This document shows positions 1 to 8,766 of a DNA stretch of 64,000 nt, piece after piece. Made by a program: the position numbers and the translations under genes. Every line of letters begins with the position of its first letter. The stretch's first letter is position 1. Below the pieces are notes generated by a model. The model saw only the letters and a program-made list of their open reading frames with translations, did no database searches and was not told the origin of the DNA. This DNA comes from Ruminococcus sp. OA3 (lineage in GTDB: Bacteria > Bacillota > Clostridia > Lachnospirales > Lachnospiraceae): the NCBI RefSeq assembly GCF_022440845.1, contig NZ_JAKNTO010000001.1:2046001-2110000 (forward strand), written 5' to 3'.

Positions 1-522
1 CTGATCAATATGTTGATGGAAGGAAGAAAAGCATCCTTTGAATTCCTGATGGAAAATCTCTGGTGGCCCGGGCTCAACTATCAGCGTCCGGAAATGGTAA
101 AGAGACTGCTTGATGGCGTCAGATATGAAAGAAAAGGTCTGATGCTGGACACCGGGCATCTGATGAACTGTAATACAGCTCTTCGCACACAGGAGCAGGC
201 CGTGCAGTATATTTATCAGATTCTGAAGATGCAGGAAGAGTTTCTGCCCTGCATCCGCGGAGTGCATCTTAACGCTTCACTCTCGGGTGAATACGTGGAA
301 GGCGTGCTGGGAAAAGAACCTGTTCTGGCGGAAAAATACTGGGATCGCTGGTGTCAGGTGTTTTCTCATATTTTTCAGATGGATCAGCATCAGGCATTTT
401 CTGATTCCGGAGTGCATGAGCTTATTCAGTACATTGCGCCGGAGTATCTGACGCATGAGCTGATCAGCAGAGATCCTGATGAACTGGGGCGTATGATTGA
501 CTGCCAGCAGAACGTGATATAG
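1..522 (+). CDS. Sugar phosphate isomerase/epimerase-like TIM-barrel protein, C-terminal part
   Basis: The reading frame is open from the first base of the window, so the gene begins upstream and only about 173 C-terminal residues are visible. The segment with Leu-Asp-Thr-Gly-His (around residue 50) and the later Gly-Val-His-Leu-Asn resembles the metal-binding strands of the AP-endonuclease-2 / xylose-isomerase-like barrel family, which includes sugar epimerases and isomerases. It is followed by a strong terminator and lies close to a sugar ABC importer, so a role in sugar metabolism is plausible. The substrate cannot be inferred. Family assignment is moderately sure. Confidence 0.6.
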   Translation: MINMLMEGRKASFEFLMENLWWPGLNYQRPEMVKRLLDGVRYERKGLMLDTGHLMNCNTALRTQEQAVQYIYQILKMQEEFLPCIRGVHLNASLSGEYVEGVLGKEPVLAEKYWDRWCQVFSHIFQMDQHQAFSDSGVHELIQYIAPEYLTHELISRDPDELGRMIDCQQNVI

Positions 523-548
523 CGGCGGCAGCGTCTGGTATAAAAGAA

Positions 549-596
549 CAGCAGATTTCTCTTTAAATAATAATAGAGAAGTCTGCTGCTTTTTTG
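549..596 (+). terminator. Rho-independent terminator between convergent genes
   Basis: A 14-bp stem (549-562 with 575-588, one G:U pair) is followed by a run of T. It ends the isomerase-like gene. The minus-strand regulator gene stops at 600, so the hairpin may serve both directions. Confidence 0.85.
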
Positions 597-599
597 TGT

Positions 600-1658
600 C
601 TAAAATTCTTTCATATGTTCGTCTTCAAACATATCGATGTTTGCATCGGTTCCGATGTAAATCGGTGTTCTGATGTTGACAGGCGGTGGCGCAATGTTGG
701 AAATCAGATATTCATAAAGTGATTTGATGACGATTTTCCCCAATTTATAGGGCGTCAGTCCGATGGTATAATCGATCACACCTTCTCTTACATAATGCAT
801 GACTTTTGGTGCGAAAATCAGGGAGACCAGTTTTACTTTTCCCTGCTTTCCGGCGTCAATGACCGCCTGTGCCATATCTTCGGAAAAGCTGACACAATTC
901 CACATTCCTTTCAGATCAGGATGGGCTTTCAAAATCGATGCGGTCTTCTGATAGGTGATTACTTGCTGGCTTAATGTCTCTTCAACGGCTACGATACGGA
1001 CTGAAGGAGCGCGCTCTTTCAGATATTCGGTAAATCCTTCAATTCTTTTAATACAGGAGTTTACGTTCATGGAACCGGTCAGAAGCGCGATTTCCCCCTC
1101 GTAGCCGATCGATTTGCACAGCAGAGAAGCTGAAATCTGTCCGGTGCGGTACAGATCTTCGCCGATAAAACTGACACGCCGGCTATTGGGCAGATCCGCA
1201 TCGTAAGTAAAAATTGGAATATTTCTGTCAGCAAAATCTGAGATAAGATCTGTAATGTGCTTGTTTCGTATGCCTCGCAGGGCGATGCCATCTATAGGCT
1301 GCTCTTTTAAATGTTTTAAGATAGCAATCAGCTGCTGTGGTTCATAGTTGGCGCATTGATAATAATCCACCTGAAGTCCGTAAGGCTTATACTCCAGGTA
1401 ACAGGTGTCCATTCCTGCTTTGAGTGAATTCATAAAGACATCTACGAGTTCTGGTATGATGACAGCTATGCGTACCTGCTTCTTTTCCTCCTGCATATAT
1501 TTTCTGAGATGTACAGGCTGGTAATTTGTCTCAATAATAATCGTTTTTATTTTTTCGCGGACCGCATCGCTCACGCCGGGGCGGTTATGTATGACTTTAT
1601 CTACCGTTGCGCGAGATACACCGGCGAGTTCTGCTATAGCCTGGGTGGTGATTTTCAT
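600..1658 (-). CDS. LacI/GalR-family transcriptional regulator
   Basis: Predicted DNA-binding repressor of 352 residues. Residues 1-22 form the LacI-type helix-turn-helix (TTQAIAELAGVSRATVDKVI), followed by the hinge region and a periplasmic-binding-protein-like effector domain from about residue 60 (RIAVIIPEL) to the end. The frame is open 26 codons further upstream, but the start at 1658 has a good GGAGG ribosome-binding site 7 nt away, and the extension would overlap the promoter. The gene is transcribed divergently from the sugar-binding lipoprotein gene at 2040, so it probably controls that importer in response to the imported sugar. The ligand is unknown. Confidence 0.85.
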   Translation of the reverse strand: MKITTQAIAELAGVSRATVDKVIHNRPGVSDAVREKIKTIIIETNYQPVHLRKYMQEEKKQVRIAVIIPELVDVFMNSLKAGMDTCYLEYKPYGLQVDYYQCANYEPQQLIAILKHLKEQPIDGIALRGIRNKHITDLISDFADRNIPIFTYDADLPNSRRVSFIGEDLYRTGQISASLLCKSIGYEGEIALLTGSMNVNSCIKRIEGFTEYLKERAPSVRIVAVEETLSQQVITYQKTASILKAHPDLKGMWNCVSFSEDMAQAVIDAGKQGKVKLVSLIFAPKVMHYVREGVIDYTIGLTPYKLGKIVIKSLYEYLISNIAPPPVNIRTPIYIGTDANIDMFEDEHMKEF

Positions 1659-1707
1659 ATAGTATCCTCCTTGATCTGCCTGGATTAGCGATTGATCACT
1701 TATAATG

Positions 1708-1736
1708 ATTGTATATACAAAGAAATTAAATGTCAA
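1708..1736 (-). promoter_or_regulatory. Promoter of the LacI-type regulator, with an overlapping palindrome
   Basis: On the minus strand TTGACA (1736-1731) is followed 17 bp later by TACAAT (1713-1708). A perfect 12-bp palindrome, TTGTATATACAA (1709-1720), covers the -10 region, and a 10-bp palindrome AACCTTGGTT lies at 1747-1756 just upstream of the -35. Either could be an operator for autoregulation, which is inference. Confidence 0.65.
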
Positions 1737-1869
1737 TTAAAAATGTAACCTTGGTTTCGTTTCTATTCAAATGAACGTAAAAATACACAGAATAAAATTA
1801 TGCGTTCACGAGAACACAATGAAAAATATGGCAGAATAAATAAATAATAACCAGAGATACGACTGTTTA

Positions 1870-1898
1870 TTGACATAATAAACCAATAATTATAAAAT
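1870..1898 (+). promoter_or_regulatory. Promoter of the sugar ABC importer operon
   Basis: TTGACA (1870-1875), a 17-bp spacer and TAAAAT (1893-1898) lie 140 bp before the lipoprotein start. The rest of the 1737-2039 intergenic region is AT-rich and contains an inverted repeat GTTC-ACGA-GAAC near 1803. I see no other gene in it. Confidence 0.6.
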
Positions 1899-2039
1899 GA
1901 GTCTAAATCAAAAGAAGAAATTACTACTCATAATGTAAATTGAAATGTAAAGCAAAATAAAATGAAAGTATTCAGTATACAGTGTGACCACTGTGGCTGG
2001 TGCAAGATAAAAAGCAAGCAAGAAGAAAGGAAGGAAAGT

Positions 2040-3086
2040 ATGAAGAAAAAAGTGTTGGGACTGTTGGTTGGAATCGTTATGGTAGTTTCGATGATTGGCT
2101 GCGGAGGCGGCGATACGGCAGAAAGCAAAGAGACCTCCGGCACAGAGGCGGTCGAAAGTAAGGACGATGCGGAAACAGATTCTGCGGAAAGCGCAGGAGA
2201 TGGGGAGCTGAAGAAAGCGGAAGACATTGTAGTCTGTTTCTCAAATAAAGGACAGAATGCATGGCTGGAACAGCAGAGTATCGGTGTGAAAGAGGCATGT
2301 AAAGATCTGGGACTGCCGGATCCAACCGTAGTATACGCTGATTCACAGGAAAATGCGGAGTCTCAGGTACAGGCGATTGAAGATTTTATGTCTCTTGATG
2401 CGGATGTTATCATTATCGATCCGATTTCATCGGATGTTGTTAAACAGGCTCTGCAGAATGCAAAAGATGAAGGCGTTGTGGTGATCGATGTGGATTCCGT
2501 AGGCGGGCTGAACGATGTTACAAACTGTTCCATTGGTCTGGATGAATACACGGCATCCTATGAAGGCGCCGAGAAATTCTGTCAGGATTACCTTGAGAAA
2601 GGGGACGGCGTTATCATTATCGCTGGAAATCAGGGTGATACAAATGGGGAAAATCGTCTGAAAGGTATGACAGAGGCGTGTGAAGCGAATGGCATGGAAG
2701 TGCTGGGCACACAGTACACAGACTGGACAGCAGCCAAAACAACTGCGGCTATGGAGGACTTTATTACTTCCAAGGGAGATGATATTAAGGGTGTTCTGGT
2801 TCCGTCCGATGATATGGGACTTGGAGCAATCACGGCACTGGAGCAGGCAGGAATGATCGACAACGTGAAGATAATGGGATACGGCGGGTTCCAGGTTGCC
2901 CTGGACGCAATAGCAGAAGGCAAGATGTCTATGACTGTAGGTATGCATCCGTATGACTGTGGATATCAGGCGGTAGAGAATGCAGTGAATATCCTGACGA
3001 AAGGGGAAGAGCCGAAAGAACACTTTATCGACGTTGGCACAGACCTTATCACGACAGAAAACTATAAGGATTTTAAAGGTTTCTGA
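2040..3086 (+). CDS. Sugar ABC transporter substrate-binding lipoprotein
   Basis: A 348-residue extracellular binding protein of the type I periplasmic sugar-binding family (ribose/autoinducer-2 type). Residues 1-20 are a lipoprotein signal peptide with lipobox MIGC and Cys21 as the lipidated residue. An acidic Ser/Glu-rich linker follows, and the binding fold starts near residue 60 (DIVVCFSNKGQNAWLEQQSI). The frame extends upstream to 1962, but the start at 2040 is preceded by AAGGAAGG and gives the correct signal peptide. It is the first gene of an operon with a double ATPase and a permease. The sugar cannot be told from sequence. Confidence 0.9.
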   Translation: MKKKVLGLLVGIVMVVSMIGCGGGDTAESKETSGTEAVESKDDAETDSAESAGDGELKKAEDIVVCFSNKGQNAWLEQQSIGVKEACKDLGLPDPTVVYADSQENAESQVQAIEDFMSLDADVIIIDPISSDVVKQALQNAKDEGVVVIDVDSVGGLNDVTNCSIGLDEYTASYEGAEKFCQDYLEKGDGVIIIAGNQGDTNGENRLKGMTEACEANGMEVLGTQYTDWTAAKTTAAMEDFITSKGDDIKGVLVPSDDMGLGAITALEQAGMIDNVKIMGYGGFQVALDAIAEGKMSMTVGMHPYDCGYQAVENAVNILTKGEEPKEHFIDVGTDLITTENYKDFKGF

Positions 3087-3235
3087 TGAAAATTATATAT
3101 AATTCATAATAGAGGACTGTTGATGGAAGCTGGATAAAAGGGAAAGAGGAGGCGCAGAAGAATGGAAAATAGTTCTGAACCGCTTCCTCTTCCCGTTGAA
3201 ATCAAAACAGTCCGTGAAAGAGGGTGGAATCTGCA

Positions 3236-4744
3236 GTGAGTGATGTTGTTGTTGAATTAAGAGATATCAAGAAATTTTTCCCCGGCGTGACAGCGCTTAA
3301 GAATATGAGCATTCAGCTGAAAAAAGGGGAAGTACATGGACTGATTGGAGAAAACGGGGCAGGAAAATCGACTCTGATAAAAGTACTGACCGGTGTCTAT
3401 AAGCCTGACGGCGGAGAAATCATCGTCGGGGGCGAGGCTGTGAAATTTGGGAATCCGAATGAAGCCAAAGCAAAAGGGATTTCCTGTGTGTACCAGGAAT
3501 TAAATATTGTCTCAGAACTGTCCGTGACAGACAACATGTTCATGGGGAATTATGTGACAAAGGGAAAACGCTTTCTGGACTATGCCTTTATGGACAAAAG
3601 AGTGCGCGAGATCATGCAGGATATGAATCAGGATGTGGATCCGGAGACAATCTGTGCAGAGCTGGGCATGGGACAGCGGCAGATGATCGAGATCGGAAAG
3701 GCCATTCTGCTGGACGCACAGGTGCTGATCCTGGACGAACCGACCTCCAGCCTGGGTGAGAAAGAGGTGCAGGAACTTTTCAAAACGATCCGGGTACTGA
3801 AGAAAAAAGGAATCGCGATACTTTTCGTATCACATAAACTGGAGGAGCTGTTTGAACTCTGTGATGTGGTGACGGTGATGCGGGATGCAGAGCATATCAT
3901 TACGGCACCGATATCGGATATGACAAAAGATACCCTGATCATGCACATGGTCGGAAGGACAATGAGCAATATGTATCCGGAGAAGACTTCGAATCCGGGG
4001 GAGGTGGCTCTTGAGGTCAGGAATCTGACACGTTACGGTTCCTTTGAAAATATAAGTTTTACAGCTAAAAAAGGAGAGATTCTGGGATTTTCCGGTTTAG
4101 TCGGAGCGGGGAGAACGGAAGTGTTTCGCTGTGTGTTCGGGGTTGACCCGCCGGACAGCGGAGAGATCTATGTGAACGGCAAAAAAGTACATATCCGCGG
4201 TACACGCGATGCCATCAGACTGGGGATGGCGTATGTATCGGAAGACCGGAAAGGCCAGGGGCTGGTGCTGGAAGAATCGGTGGCCCGCAACCTCTCACTG
4301 GTTAATCTGAAAAAGTTTGCGAAGAGCCTGCTGATCAATGACAGAGGTGTGAAGGAGCAGGCGGAGACGACAGTGGATGCGCTGAAGATCAAAACACCTT
4401 CCATCGAAGCACAGGTCATCAACCTCTCGGGAGGCAATCAGCAGAAGGTAGTCATCGGAAAATGGCTGAACACAGACTCCAATATCTTTATCTTTGATGA
4501 ACCGACCCGCGGAATTGACGTAGGGGCAAAACTGGAGGTGTACCATGTGATGAACCGGCTGGCCGCGGAAGGCAACTGTGTGATCATGATTTCCTCGGAG
4601 CTGCCGGAGATACTGGGCATGTGCGACCGTGTGATCGTAATGAGAACGGGAAGCGTAATGGGTGAGATTGACCGGAAAGAAACGTACTTTAATCAGGAAG
4701 ATATTATGAAAGCCGCATGGGGAGGGAAGATTGATCATGAGTAA
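3236..4744 (+). CDS. Sugar ABC transporter ATP-binding protein (RbsA/MglA type)
   Basis: A 502-residue ATPase with two nucleotide-binding domains in tandem, typical of CUT2 sugar importers. The first domain has Walker A GENGAGKST and Walker B LILDEPTSSL. The second has the degenerate P-loop GLVGAGRTE, the signature NLSGGNQQKV and FIFDEPTRGID. An in-frame GTG at 3224 exists, but the GTG at 3236 is 8 nt from AGAGGGTGG, so I prefer it. The stop overlaps the permease start by 8 bp, showing translational coupling. It would energise uptake of the ligand of the lipoprotein at 2040. Confidence 0.9.
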   Translation: MSDVVVELRDIKKFFPGVTALKNMSIQLKKGEVHGLIGENGAGKSTLIKVLTGVYKPDGGEIIVGGEAVKFGNPNEAKAKGISCVYQELNIVSELSVTDNMFMGNYVTKGKRFLDYAFMDKRVREIMQDMNQDVDPETICAELGMGQRQMIEIGKAILLDAQVLILDEPTSSLGEKEVQELFKTIRVLKKKGIAILFVSHKLEELFELCDVVTVMRDAEHIITAPISDMTKDTLIMHMVGRTMSNMYPEKTSNPGEVALEVRNLTRYGSFENISFTAKKGEILGFSGLVGAGRTEVFRCVFGVDPPDSGEIYVNGKKVHIRGTRDAIRLGMAYVSEDRKGQGLVLEESVARNLSLVNLKKFAKSLLINDRGVKEQAETTVDALKIKTPSIEAQVINLSGGNQQKVVIGKWLNTDSNIFIFDEPTRGIDVGAKLEVYHVMNRLAAEGNCVIMISSELPEILGMCDRVIVMRTGSVMGEIDRKETYFNQEDIMKAAWGGKIDHE

Positions 4745-5741
4745 GAGTATTGTGAAAAATAGAAAACAAAAGAAACATTCCACGCTTTGGGGGCCGATTC
4801 TGGCAGTCATCTTGCTGTCCATCGTACTGTCTGTTGTAACCAGTAAGTTTCTGACGATGAACAACATTCTCAATATCATGAGGCAGACATCGGTAAATTC
4901 ACTGGTCGCGTTCGGTATGCTGTTTGTCCTGCTGACAGGCGGAATTGACCTGTCGCAGGGTTCGATCGTCGGTTTTTCAATGGGAATCATCACGTTCTTA
5001 TATTTGAATGGTATTGAAAATTCATTTTTAATGATCGTCCTGCCGATCGTGGTGGGAACACTCTGCGGCCTGATCAACGGTCTTGTATTCACGAAATTAC
5101 ATCTGCCGCATCCCTTTGTATCAACACTCGGTATGATGCAGGTGCTGCGAGGAGTGACGCTTATCATCACACAGTCCAAGCCGGTGTCAGGATTTGCAAA
5201 ACCAGTGCTCTGGGTTGGATCTGCATCGATTTTTCGTATTCCGGTATGCTTTCTGCTGGTCATTGTCGTCGTAGTAATTGTCAGCATCTTTTTAAATAAG
5301 ACACCCATGGGGCGGCAGATCTATTCGGTAGGCGGAAACCTGGAAGCGGCACGTCTCGCGGGGATTAAAGTTGACTTTACGCTGACGACCACTTATGCGC
5401 TTTCCGGACTGATGTGCGGACTGGCAGCGATTGTGCTGGTAGGGCGTGTTGGATCCACTTATCCGCTTGCAGGTGAGGGCTATGAGATGGATGCGGTTGC
5501 AGCCTGTGTGATCGGAGGTGCTTCGTTCAGCGGCGGAAAGGGAACTGTCGGCGGAACACTGGTAGGTGCATTGATTATCGCGGTTGTCAACAATGGGCTG
5601 AACCTGCTGGGAGCTTCTCAGGATGTTCAGAAAGTAGTGCTCGGCATCGTTATTATACTGGCAGTGCTTGTGGATGTGACCAGAACACAGCAGAGTGAGA
5701 AAAAACGCCGTCTGGCCCAGGCCAGCAGTGAAAATGCGTGA
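4737..5741 (+). CDS. Sugar ABC transporter permease (RbsC type)
   Basis: A 334-residue polytopic membrane protein of the CUT2 permease family. A basic N-terminus is followed by about eight to ten hydrophobic segments. The family-typical segment FVLLTGGIDLSQGSIVGFS lies near residue 60, and DAVAACVIGGASFSGGKGTV is in the C-terminal third, close to the ATPase-coupling region. The ATG at 4737 has GGAGGG upstream and overlaps the ATPase gene. Together with the lipoprotein and ATPase it forms a complete sugar importer. The single permease would act as a homodimer. Confidence 0.9.
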   Translation: MSKSIVKNRKQKKHSTLWGPILAVILLSIVLSVVTSKFLTMNNILNIMRQTSVNSLVAFGMLFVLLTGGIDLSQGSIVGFSMGIITFLYLNGIENSFLMIVLPIVVGTLCGLINGLVFTKLHLPHPFVSTLGMMQVLRGVTLIITQSKPVSGFAKPVLWVGSASIFRIPVCFLLVIVVVVIVSIFLNKTPMGRQIYSVGGNLEAARLAGIKVDFTLTTTYALSGLMCGLAAIVLVGRVGSTYPLAGEGYEMDAVAACVIGGASFSGGKGTVGGTLVGALIIAVVNNGLNLLGASQDVQKVVLGIVIILAVLVDVTRTQQSEKKRRLAQASSENA

Positions 5742-5804
5742 TCCCAGTCCGGGCAAATAAGGCTGTGCGCAGAGGAAACGTGCAGTGTCAAGGAGAGAAA
5801 TAGG

Positions 5805-6821
5805 ATGAAAGCTGTTATATTTAAAGAAACAGGAAAATATGCGGTCGTGGAAAAGCCCGTTCCCGAAATAAAAAAGGCGAATGAACTGCTGGTGAAAGTT
5901 GAGGCCTGCAGTATCTGCGGATCGGATATGCATATTCTGAGTGATCCGCCGGGATACCCGGCAAAGCCCGGCACAACGATAGGACATGAAATGGTGGGAA
6001 CGATTGTCGGGATGGGCAGTGAGGTGACGGCATTCGCTGTTGGAGACAGGATTGTGTGCGACAATAATATACCCTGCGGGCAGTGTTATTACTGCCGCAG
6101 CGGTCATGCCAACATGTGTGAACATGTGAGGTGTCTCGGGGTAAACGGCGACGGATTCTTTGCCCAGTATGCACTAATCCCGGATACTTCCGCTTATGCA
6201 ATCAGCCCGGATCTGCCTCTTGATATCGCGATCTTTGCAGAACCGTTGAATTGTGTGATGGGAGCCATGGATAAACTCAGAATGATACCGGGTGAGACTG
6301 TGGTGGTGGTCGGGGCAGGCCCCATCGGCCTGTATTTCATTCAGCTGCTGAAGAAAAATGGAGCCGGAACTGTTATTGCAGCTGAGCCAAGCGAATTCCG
6401 CAGGAGGATGGCAAAAGAAGTAGGGGCGGATATTGTTGTTTCACCGGCTGAAGCAGAGAAACTTCCACAGATCGCTGCAGTGGGAGCGGACATCGTTGTG
6501 GATGCGGTGGGCATCTGTATCAAAGATGCTCTTGACTGGGTCAGGAGTTCGGGGAGAGTTCTGCTGTTTGGGCAGAATTTTGCCAGAACTCAGGAGATCT
6601 GCCAGAGCGTTATCACCAGAAAAGAGCTTACCGTGACCGGTAGTTATATCGGCAGTTATTCGTGGCATGATACGATCAGGCTGTTGGAACATGACCCTAT
6701 GCAGCTGGAAAAAATGATCACGCATCGGCTGACGCTGGAAGATTTTGCGGTTGGTTATGACGCGATGAAAGATGGCAGTGCGCTGGAAGTTATCCTGTAT
6801 CCGAATGGTGGAAGGTGTTAA
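5805..6821 (+). CDS. Zinc-dependent alcohol/polyol dehydrogenase (MDR family)
   Basis: A 338-residue medium-chain dehydrogenase/reductase. Catalytic zinc ligands are visible as Cys38 and the His61-Glu62 pair, and the structural zinc site as CGQCYYCRSGHANMC (about residues 95-110). The NAD(P)-binding Rossmann motif VGAGPIGLYF lies near residue 168. Such enzymes oxidise polyols, sugar alcohols or threonine. Because the gene follows a sugar importer by 63 bp, it probably acts on the imported compound. The exact substrate (sorbitol-like, galactitol phosphate or other) cannot be settled from sequence. Confidence 0.85.
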   Translation: MKAVIFKETGKYAVVEKPVPEIKKANELLVKVEACSICGSDMHILSDPPGYPAKPGTTIGHEMVGTIVGMGSEVTAFAVGDRIVCDNNIPCGQCYYCRSGHANMCEHVRCLGVNGDGFFAQYALIPDTSAYAISPDLPLDIAIFAEPLNCVMGAMDKLRMIPGETVVVVGAGPIGLYFIQLLKKNGAGTVIAAEPSEFRRRMAKEVGADIVVSPAEAEKLPQIAAVGADIVVDAVGICIKDALDWVRSSGRVLLFGQNFARTQEICQSVITRKELTVTGSYIGSYSWHDTIRLLEHDPMQLEKMITHRLTLEDFAVGYDAMKDGSALEVILYPNGGRC

Positions 6822-6946
6822 GTGTTCTTGTGTTTCGCATTATTAATAGGAAATAACTAAAATGATTTCATTTTCCGGCTGCAGATTATGCAGAAAGGAA
6901 ATGTTGATATTAACTGAAAAAAATCAAAAAAAGTACACCCAGACTC

Positions 6947-6975
6947 TTGACAAAGATAGAGGCTGGGTGTATATT
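6947..6975 (+). promoter_or_regulatory. Sigma-A promoter of the hrcA operon
   Basis: TTGACA (6947-6952), a 17-bp spacer and TATATT (6970-6975). The -35 lies in the loop of an inverted repeat (TACACCCAG 6934-6942 with CTGGGTGTA 6963-6971), and the -10 overlaps its right arm. The CIRCE operator begins 12 bp downstream. Confidence 0.85.
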
Positions 6976-6986
6976 AGCGTTAGATG

Positions 6987-7013
6987 TTAGCACTCCACCT
7001 AAATGAGTGCTAA
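6987..7013 (+). promoter_or_regulatory. CIRCE operator (HrcA-binding site)
   Basis: A perfect TTAGCACTC-N9-GAGTGCTAA inverted repeat, identical to the class I heat-shock consensus, at the expected transcription start. HrcA, encoded directly downstream, should bind here and repress its own operon until heat stress. Confidence 0.97.
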
Positions 7014-7037
7014 CAAAAAATCGGAAAGGGGCTATGT

Positions 7038-8081
7038 ATGGAAGAACGCTTAGATGAACGAAAACATAAGATTTTGAAAGCTATAATCCAGACATACCTG
7101 GAAACAGGCGAACCAGTGGGCTCCCGGACGATTTCAAAATATACCGATTTAAATCTGAGCTCGGCGACGATCCGAAATGAAATGTCTGACCTGGAAGATC
7201 TGGGATATATTGTTCAGCCGCATACATCAGCAGGCAGGATCCCTTCTGATAAGGGATATCGTCTTTATGTTGATGAAATGATGAAAGAAAAAGATCAGGA
7301 AGTATCAGAAATTAAAGAACTTATGATCGAGAAAACAGACCGCATGGAAAAAGTACTGAAGCAGGTGGTGAAGATGCTCGCTTCAAATACAAACTATGCG
7401 ACCCTGATAACCGGTCCGTCCTATCACAGGACGAAGGTGAAATTCATTCAGCTTTCTAAGCTGCGGGAAGATCAGATTCTGGCCGTGATTGTTGTGGAAG
7501 GCAATATGGTGAAAAATCAGATCATCAATCTGGAAGAGCCTATGGATGATGAGACGATACTTAAACTGAATCTGCTGCTGAATACACAGCTTAATGGTCT
7601 GACGATCGAGGAGATCAGTCTTGGCATGATCAAGGCGCTCAAAGAGCAGGCAGGTATACACAGTGCAGTTGTGAGTGGTGTGCTGGATGGACTTGAGGAA
7701 ACGATCTCCAGTACCGATGAAGAGTTCCCGGTTTTTACCAGCGGAGCTACCAATATCTTCAGATATCCGGAGCTTTCTGACAGCAGCAAAGCCAGTGAAC
7801 TGATCTCTGCTTTTGAGGAGAAGGAGCAGCTGGTTGAAATGCTGAAAGAGACAGTAGGAGATGAGGATGCGGAGAATACTGGAATTCAGGTATATATAGG
7901 AAGCGAATCACCCGTTCAGACGATGAAGGACTGCAGTGTCGTGACAGCTACGTATGAATTGGGAGAAGGCATGAAGGGCACGATAGGTATTATCGGTCCG
8001 AAGCGGATGGATTATGAAAACGTAGTAGACAATCTGAAAACGCTGAAAGCGCAGCTGGATTCGATATTTAAGAAAGAGTAG
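7038..8081 (+). CDS. hrcA: Heat-inducible transcription repressor HrcA
   Basis: A 347-residue repressor of class I heat-shock genes. The N-terminal winged helix (residues 1-70) has the family motif GEPVGSRTISKYTDLNLSS followed by an ATIRNEMSDLEDLGY stretch. The remainder is the GAF-like dimerisation domain, with GPKRMDYENVV near the C-terminus as usual. The start is preceded by AAAGGGG. It heads hrcA-grpE-dnaK-dnaJ, and both CIRCE elements of the window (6987 and 31175) are its predicted targets. HrcA activity in this class depends on GroEL, also encoded here, closing a feedback loop. Confidence 0.97.
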   Translation: MEERLDERKHKILKAIIQTYLETGEPVGSRTISKYTDLNLSSATIRNEMSDLEDLGYIVQPHTSAGRIPSDKGYRLYVDEMMKEKDQEVSEIKELMIEKTDRMEKVLKQVVKMLASNTNYATLITGPSYHRTKVKFIQLSKLREDQILAVIVVEGNMVKNQIINLEEPMDDETILKLNLLLNTQLNGLTIEEISLGMIKALKEQAGIHSAVVSGVLDGLEETISSTDEEFPVFTSGATNIFRYPELSDSSKASELISAFEEKEQLVEMLKETVGDEDAENTGIQVYIGSESPVQTMKDCSVVTATYELGEGMKGTIGIIGPKRMDYENVVDNLKTLKAQLDSIFKKE

Positions 8082-8118
8082 CAGCCGGTAAGGTGGCTGT
8101 CAGAAGGGTGGAATGAGA

Positions 8119-8763
8119 ATGGCAGAAGAGATAAAAAAAGAAGCGGTGGATACAGCAGAAACGGCTGAGACACAGGAAGAAGAGGCGGTATCGGCGGAGC
8201 CACAGGAAACGGAGAGCGCTCCTGAAAACGAGAACAGTGCAGAAACTGATTCGCAAGCCACTGCAGAACAAGAACCGCAGGAGGCTGAGACGAAGAAACG
8301 CTTCGGAAAAAAGAAAGATAAGAAAGACAAAAAGGATGAAAAGATCGAGGAGCTGACAGATCAGCTGAAGCGCCAGATGGCGGAATTCGATAATTACCGG
8401 AAACGCACAGAAAAAGAAAAGGCGAGCATGTATGTGATCGGGGCAAAAGAGATCGTAGAAAAGATCCTTCCGATCGTGGATAATTTTGAACGCGGCCTTT
8501 CAAGTGTGCCGGATGACCAGAAGGAAGATCCCTTCGTGGACGGCATGGATAAGATATACAGGCAGCTGATGACTGCACTGGAAGAGATGGGTGTTAAAGT
8601 GATTGAGGCGGTCGGGCAGGAATTTAACCCGGACCTGCACAATGCAGTAATGCATGTGGAAGACGAAGAAGCCGGTGAGAATATTATCGTGGAGGAATTC
8701 CAGAAGGGATATCTGTATAAAGATTTCGTTGTCAGACACAGCATGGTAAAAGTAGCGAACTGA
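8119..8763 (+). CDS. grpE: Nucleotide exchange factor GrpE
   Basis: A 214-residue co-chaperone that releases ADP from DnaK. The first 75 residues are acidic, low-complexity and then lysine-rich. A long coiled coil follows (EELTDQLKRQMAEFDNYRKR), then the C-terminal beta domain ending HSMVKVAN with the family-typical VEEFQKGYLYKDFVVR segment. Two ATGs lie 6 nt apart. The second, at 8119, has the better spacing (8 nt) from GAAGGGTGG. It is in the hrcA operon, 37 bp after hrcA, and is followed by a 417-bp repeat-containing gap before dnaK. Confidence 0.95.
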   Translation: MAEEIKKEAVDTAETAETQEEEAVSAEPQETESAPENENSAETDSQATAEQEPQEAETKKRFGKKKDKKDKKDEKIEELTDQLKRQMAEFDNYRKRTEKEKASMYVIGAKEIVEKILPIVDNFERGLSSVPDDQKEDPFVDGMDKIYRQLMTALEEMGVKVIEAVGQEFNPDLHNAVMHVEDEEAGENIIVEEFQKGYLYKDFVVRHSMVKVAN

Positions 8764-8766
8764 CCG

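Noticed and set aside
4295-5308. A 337-codon open frame on the minus strand
   Set aside because: It lies opposite the sugar transporter ATPase and permease genes, has no ribosome-binding site and matches no family. It is a shadow of the coding strand.
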